From the NCBI GenBank assembly GCA_001247695.2, contig LGRX02014745.1, positions 24,906 through 44,865 of the forward strand: a stretch of DNA of 19,960 bases. The letters are read 5' to 3'. This stretch comes from Cymbomonas tetramitiformis. Its lineage: Eukaryota; Chlorophyta; Pyramimonadophyceae; Pyramimonadales; Pyramimonadaceae. Shown one piece after another: positions 17,601-19,960 of this stretch. Below the pieces are notes generated by a model. The model saw nothing but the letters and a program-made list of their open reading frames with translations, did no database searches and had not been told where the DNA came from. A program made the position numbers and the translations under genes. Position 1 is the first letter of the stretch. The number at the start of each line of letters is the position of its first letter.

Positions 17601-19726
17601 CATATGCCTCAGCTGCTCCCCCGCGCCCTCCACTCACACACGCTCACCCCTTCCAGGAGCCCCTTCGCCTACCTCTGAGGCTTCGGCCCCCCGCGCTCAG
17701 GACCAATGATTGGATGGCTCCTTCCAGATCAACGGCTCCAAATCTGATCGAGATCTGGCACGTGCTCTCCCACGAGTTCCGCACCACAAAAGTTGCGCCA
17801 CACCGAGAGCTCTCTGTGCGTCAGGCTCGGGCGCGCTCAGGCCCTGTCAGCCGACGCTCTTGCTCAAATATATATCGACGCTCGATGCAACTATAGATCA
17901 TGGGCGAAAAGAGAGCTACAAGACGGCCGGGCACCTTCTCCTCTGCCGAGGATAGCTGGTGCACGGCGTCCTCGCACGCTCGCGACAGCCCCGCCACCTG
18001 CCCAGCGGAGGCCTCCGCGGCCTCCACAGAGGTCCCCTGGTGTATTGCCAGCTGCTCCCGGAGCTCCCGCACCAACTTGTCTTTCACCACGACTTCTCCC
18101 TGAGCCGCCCCGAAGGCATCCCCCCTTCTCAGAAGCCCCATGGGCGCCCCGCCATGAGGCGATACTATTATTAGATATTATTATCTAATAATATATATAA
18201 CTAGAACTTCAGGGTTGAGGGGGATAAATCCCCACAATATCCTCCGCTCCCCTTCCATATTTAACAAATTATAATGAACGACCGAAGATCATGAGTGCGG
18301 CATGCCCGAGGCTATGCCCCATGAGTGATATTCGATGACCGCTCGATGACCGCTCGATGACATGACATGCTAACATGATAACATGATGACATTATGACGC
18401 TGACGTTAGATTGAAAATGATGGATCGAAATGATAAATTGAAAATCGAAATTCTTGATTTTAACTGTACGCATACATCTTACGGAGCTGTACTCCGCGAT
18501 TTTTGTGAGAATTACAATTAGAGCGTGTACCAAATTCGTGATCATTCGACTCGGTGGTCTAGTGGTTAGCATCCTCGCCAGTTTTGCAGGAGGTAGGGGG
18601 TTCGATTCCCAGTGTGCACCGAAAATGTCGAGGTTTGATGTACGCGCTGCGCGGGTGGAGGCGCGTTTCAGAGGGGAGGGGGGGCTAGGTGGGGTCTAAG
18701 GGACTCCCCCCTCCGGCATCGGACCCTCTCCTCCTCCTCGAATCGAAGACCCGCCGAAAATCGACCCTCCCGGACCCCCCTCCCCGATGAAATTCGAAGC
18801 GATCTTAGCCAAATTCGGCCGGTTCAGGGGTCGCGCGCGGCGCACCCCCATTAATGACTTACTGACTTACAGAACTATCTCTAGTATATAATATATCATT
18901 AGATATATAATATCTCGCGCATTGCAGATTCTGAGGAGAGGCTCGGGAGGACTGTCAGCTGCTTCCGGAGACTTCCTAATCAAAGAGTCCCAACTCGCAA
19001 GGCATTTCCCGCAGACTCTGTTATCCAAATCGAATTCAAATCACGCAGCAAGGTCTGTTGCGAATAGTGGTTTTAGGCCAACGATCAGCAGGGCACCGCG
19101 ACGGCCCCCACTTGAATTCAGAGTCTGCGCCATGCTCGAGGAAGTATGCTCCCAGAGCTAGTAAGCAAAGCCACACGGGTCGACGCCCCCATCCAGAGCC
19201 GGGGGGACAAGGACGGCAGCCAACGATGTCGGCCCATGGAGAAAGTCAGAGCACACGCACGGGGGTACCTGCAGCCTCAGTACCTCCGCCTCAGCGGCCT
19301 GCGCCCTGCGCTGCACTTGCTGGAGAGCATCGTACGCCTGCAGCGTGTCCTCCAGGGCGTAGGGCTTTGGTTGAGAGTCGAGCACTGCCTCGGTGGCGTT
19401 CACCTACGATGAGATCACCACCGGTGCGACCTTGCGCCTCTCACCTTGCTGCCAGTACGCCGCATCGACGGTGCAAGCAGCGCGGCTCAAGCGAGAGCAG
19501 ATTCAAAATAGATATGGACTTACAATCAGTAGCTCGAACGGGACCCACAACCCCTGCAGACATGATGCGTTCCACCAGATGCATTTGGGGTGAATCTCAG
19601 TGAAGTCTTTGAAGTGAGCCAGGGAACGAACGGGCTGGGAGAAAGAGGGGGCCAGGAGACTGAGGTGCTCACGTGGCGCCGCAAAGAGTGCACCTCCTGC
19701 TCCCTGAATCGCAAGCGATCCGCCAT
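11588..19726 (-). CDS. Large spliced coiled-coil protein gene, 5' and 3' incomplete
   Basis: At least eleven minus-strand exons are inferred at 19673-19726, 19269-19403, 17935-18099, 17523-17627, 16441-16563, 15345-15815, 14233-14511, 13749-13899, 13257-13369, 11727-11846 and 11588-11629, with a tentative microexon at 17416-17439. Spliced together they give one continuous frame of about 586 residues rich in E, A, R, Q and L, with heptad and 11-residue periodicity and no globular domain. Almost every exon is flanked by AG and GT and is phase 0 at both ends; the one phase-1 junction (13749/13369) rebuilds an Asp codon exactly. Reading frames stay open only across the exons. The start lies beyond the right edge; no stop codon was found. 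Role unknown; a cytoskeletal, basal-body or other scaffold function would fit a long coiled coil, but that is inference. Introns range from about 97 to 1410 bp and hold minisatellites and a tRNA-like insertion. Confidence 0.75.
11727..11846 (-). CDS. Coiled-coil gene exon (40 codons)
   Basis: It contains a clear amphipathic stretch, LQELVKLLEEREHEAELASA, and ends AAG|GTGGTC. The acceptor is less certain: gagag at 11847-11848 gives phase 0, but other AGs lie a few bases further in. An in-frame stop just upstream shows that a splice acceptor is needed. Confidence 0.6.
11965..12222. repeat. 41-bp minisatellite in an intron
   Basis: Seven units share the core gattggtgca, recurring at 11970, 12011, 12052, 12092, 12133, 12174 and 12215 (41 bp apart, once 40). 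The first three units read attctaggactcc and the last ones attcaaggcctcc, so the array has two diverged subfamilies laid out in order. It lies in the 1.4-kb intron of the coiled-coil gene. There are no spacers between units, so it is not CRISPR-like. Confidence 0.9.
12223..13256. other. Remainder of the 1.4-kb intron
   Basis: Both strands have open frames through the GC-rich part (12209-12775 on plus, 12329-12712 on minus), but neither has the coiled-coil character or the splice sites of the flanking exons. I cannot exclude a missed exon. No repeat or RNA gene was recognised. Confidence 0.35.
13257..13369 (-). CDS. Coiled-coil gene exon (37.7 codons, enters in phase 1)
   Basis: The acceptor gcatcag precedes AT-GCG-GCC; joined to the single G left by the previous exon this makes GAT (Asp). 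It then reads AAEKERAMCRLFEETANALQ and EKRRRIAEIQKKADHAE to the donor GAG|GTCAGG in phase 0. Confidence 0.7.
13749..13899 (-). CDS. Coiled-coil gene exon (50 codons plus one base)
   Basis: The acceptor atgggcag leads into RNAALAQTEQAARQAELAQF and the exon continues to SIASMNS. The donor is CGG|GTGTGG, leaving one base (phase 1) that pairs correctly with the next exon. A donor two bases further on would also be a GT, but it breaks the frame with the next exon. Confidence 0.7.
14233..14511 (-). CDS. Coiled-coil gene exon with 11-residue repeats (93 codons)
   Basis: The acceptor gctgctacag and donor ACG|GTGGGC give phase 0 at both ends. The exon is almost pure charged helix. Consecutive 11-residue blocks such as VLLEVEEAKRQ and GRLAVEEAKRE show a hendecad repeat that decays further along. 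No helix breakers (Pro) occur. Confidence 0.8.
14857..15092. repeat. Minisatellite of about 18 bp with three unit types
   Basis: About thirteen units of 17-19 bp. The core after catgt or atatgt is one of three: tcgcttgac, tcccttaac or tcgcgac, each followed by cccca. The types are interspersed in a semi-regular order rather than blocked. It sits in the 833-bp intron between the 157-codon and 93-codon exons. Minus-strand frames through it look open (MWGLRD-like repeats) only because of the repeat. Confidence 0.9.
15345..15815 (-). CDS. Coiled-coil gene, longest exon (157 codons) with hendecad repeats
   Basis: The acceptor gttgggcag and donor CAG|GTCCGA give phase 0 at both ends. Written in rows of 11 residues, the exon aligns along its length: MATLEEVRRRT over QRQLEEVRREA near the start, and RHARLEARLEV over DTAQQEARLEV near the end. 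At DNA level a 20-bp block (tccacctcgaggcgcgcctc on plus) repeats 33 bp apart at 15394 and 15427, so at least part of the exon grew by 33-bp duplication. It is highly charged with no membrane segment. Confidence 0.85.
15816..16440. other. Intron without further recognised features
   Basis: This lies between the 157-codon and 41-codon exons. Small ORFs (for example 16078-16314 on minus) lack coiled-coil character. No repeats were recognised. Confidence 0.4.
16441..16563 (-). CDS. Coiled-coil gene exon (41 codons) with a probable GC donor
   Basis: The acceptor gtgctgcag leads into VELREVTVELREATVALAKS and ends DELRAQSQTQ. In phase 0 the only sensible exit is CAG|GCGTGT, a GC-AG intron. The nearby GT alternatives are off phase. 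An internal 8-residue repeat (VELREVT, VELREAT) lies at its start. Confidence 0.65.
17295..17403. repeat. 66-bp-spaced direct duplication
   Basis: Two 43-bp copies, 17295-17337 and 17361-17403, match at 41 positions. On the minus strand both copies are in the same open frame (17439 down to about 17280) and read MRLEQHLHALELP and MRLEQHLHAPELP. This resembles a duplicated coiled-coil segment next to the tentative microexon, but no phase-0 donor was found. Confidence 0.8.
17416..17439 (-). CDS. Tentative microexon of the coiled-coil gene (8 codons)
   Basis: The acceptor gccggtgcag is followed by KAADMASQ in phase 0, and a GC donor CAG|GCAGAG is possible. The frame also runs on into the duplicated MRLEQHLHALELP segments and could end at a GT donor in phase 1 (17355). 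Its inclusion would give an 83-bp upstream intron. It is the weakest exon call here; the flanking exons join in frame without it. Confidence 0.3.
17523..17627 (-). CDS. Coiled-coil gene exon (35 codons)
   Basis: The acceptor gtgagtggag leads into GAGEQLRHMESLLETKETLI and the exon ends NIATSAAK at the donor AAG|GTCTGC. Phase 0 at both ends, with heptad-like leucine spacing. Confidence 0.7.
17935..18099 (-). CDS. Coiled-coil gene exon (55 codons)
   Basis: The acceptor ggcggctcag leads into GEVVVKDKLVRELREQLAIH and the exon ends HQLSSAEEK at AAG|GTGCCC. Phase 0 at both ends. The intron upstream (18100-19268) carries the tRNA-like insertion. Confidence 0.72.
18166..18915. mobile_element. Possible non-autonomous insertion bounded by AT-rich inverted repeats
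   Basis: A 12-bp perfect hairpin (18166-18177 with 18182-18193) opens the segment. The stretch 18173-18204 matches, as reverse complement, the stretch 18881-18915 (both run ctagt through TA-rich sequence to a block close to attagata and then atatct) with a few gaps. Between them lies a tRNA-like sequence and a GC-rich body. It sits wholly within an intron of the coiled-coil gene. AT-rich matches arise easily by chance, so the boundaries are tentative. Confidence 0.3.
18548..18620 (+). pseudogene. tRNA-like sequence with internal A and B boxes (pseudo-tRNA or SINE head)
   Basis: Box A (tggtctagtgg, 18555-18565) and box B (ggttcgattcc, 18599-18609) match eukaryotic RNA polymerase III promoter consensus at normal tRNA spacing. 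The D-arm resembles the Glu/Asp tRNA group. The acceptor stem does not pair, the T-stem keeps only three pairs, the anticodon stem has a mismatch and the base before the anticodon is not T. It is therefore not a functional tRNA. A tRNA-derived SINE head or decayed tRNA copy fits best. Confidence 0.55.
19269..19403 (-). CDS. Coiled-coil gene exon (45 codons)
   Basis: The acceptor tcatcgtag and donor CAG|GTACCC give phase 0 at both ends. It reads VNATEAVLDSQPKPYALEDT, then a helical stretch ending AAEAEVLRLQ. The first third is less helical (it contains two Pro), suggesting a hinge between coiled segments. Confidence 0.72.
19673..19726 (-). CDS. Coiled-coil gene, first exon inside the window (18 codons)
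   Basis: The acceptor ggttcacag leads into MADRLRFREQEVHSLRRH, ending at the donor CAC|GTGAGC, phase 0. The leading Met could be a start codon if the AG is not used, but the polar helical sequence and the upstream AG suggest an internal exon. Confidence 0.55.
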
Positions 19727-19805
19727 CTGTGAACCGAATGATCCAGCACCCCCATGACTGTCACCTGGCCCGTCGTCACACGAAATGTGTGCACTGACGA
19801 AAGGA

Positions 19806-19960
19806 CACTCCATGCACATGCCACTCCATGCACGGCCACGCGCCCAAGCACGTGACGACACTCCATGCAAATGACAGCTCGCGGCCAAGCGCCCAAGCAC
19901 GTGACGCCACCCCATGCACATGACAGCTCCCCGCCACGTGCCCAAGCACGTGATGACACC
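19806..19960. repeat. 49-bp minisatellite containing cacgtg motifs
   Basis: The block cccaagcacgtga recurs at about 19843, 19892 and 19941, 49 bp apart, with ccatgcacatgacagct-type sequence between. At least three units are present and the array runs off the right edge. Each unit carries gcacgtga, and one unit has a palindromic ccacgtg as well. Confidence 0.85.

Noticed and set aside
18548..18620. A functional tRNA-Glu or tRNA-Asp gene
   Set aside because: The acceptor and T stems do not pair and the base before the anticodon is not T, although both promoter boxes are intact.

Overview
The window looks like nuclear DNA of a eukaryote, most likely a green alga of the prasinophyte or chlorophyte type. 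This is inference. It rests on short spliced exons with GT-AG (and one likely GC-AG) introns, plant/green-algal telomere-type motifs (TTTAGGG) inside an inverted repeat, UGUAA-type putative poly(A) signals, strong regional swings in base composition, and many minisatellites. No rRNA, bacterial operon or CRISPR array is visible.

Left part (1-3342). After two short tandem repeats there is one plausible terminal exon (251-553, +) of an unrecognised gene, then a long stretch without convincing coding potential that becomes AT-rich towards 3340. That stretch holds a 240-bp fold-back element with 97-bp arms and telomere-like motifs (2256-2495), and a cluster of TGTCGC/GCGACA words (2620-2909) just upstream of the large ORF.

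Centre (3343-7911). A single uninterrupted 1522-codon ORF carries, in order: a low-complexity N-terminus made of 24-bp and 45-bp minisatellites; the motif IV-X half of a C5-cytosine DNA methyltransferase resembling the DNMT3 type; a Ty3/gypsy-type integrase (HHCC zinc finger, DDE core, C-terminal beta-barrel-like segment); a C4HC3 PHD finger; and a C-terminal domain with class I SAM-methyltransferase-like motifs. No gag, protease, reverse transcriptase or RNase H is visible in it, and no LTRs or matching terminal inverted repeats were found by eye. It may be an integrase-driven DNA transposon (Ginger-like logic), a fragment of a retroelement, or a domesticated gene. This chromatin-reading, DNA-methylating integrase is the most interesting object here.

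Middle spacer (7912-11587). Mostly no gene can be supported. One small minus-strand ORF (9111-9347) is plausible. An AC microsatellite and a 55-bp tandem duplication are present.

Right part (11588-19960). One large minus-strand gene encodes a long coiled-coil protein. At least eleven exons can be placed with matching splice sites, reading from 19726 down to 11588; nearly all are phase 0 at both ends. The 5' end lies beyond the right edge and the 3' end was not found. Two long exons show an 11-residue (hendecad) periodicity. Its introns are littered with minisatellites (41-bp, about 18-bp, 49-bp) and a roughly 750-bp AT-palindrome-bounded insertion holding a degenerate tRNA-like sequence (SINE- or pseudo-tRNA-like).
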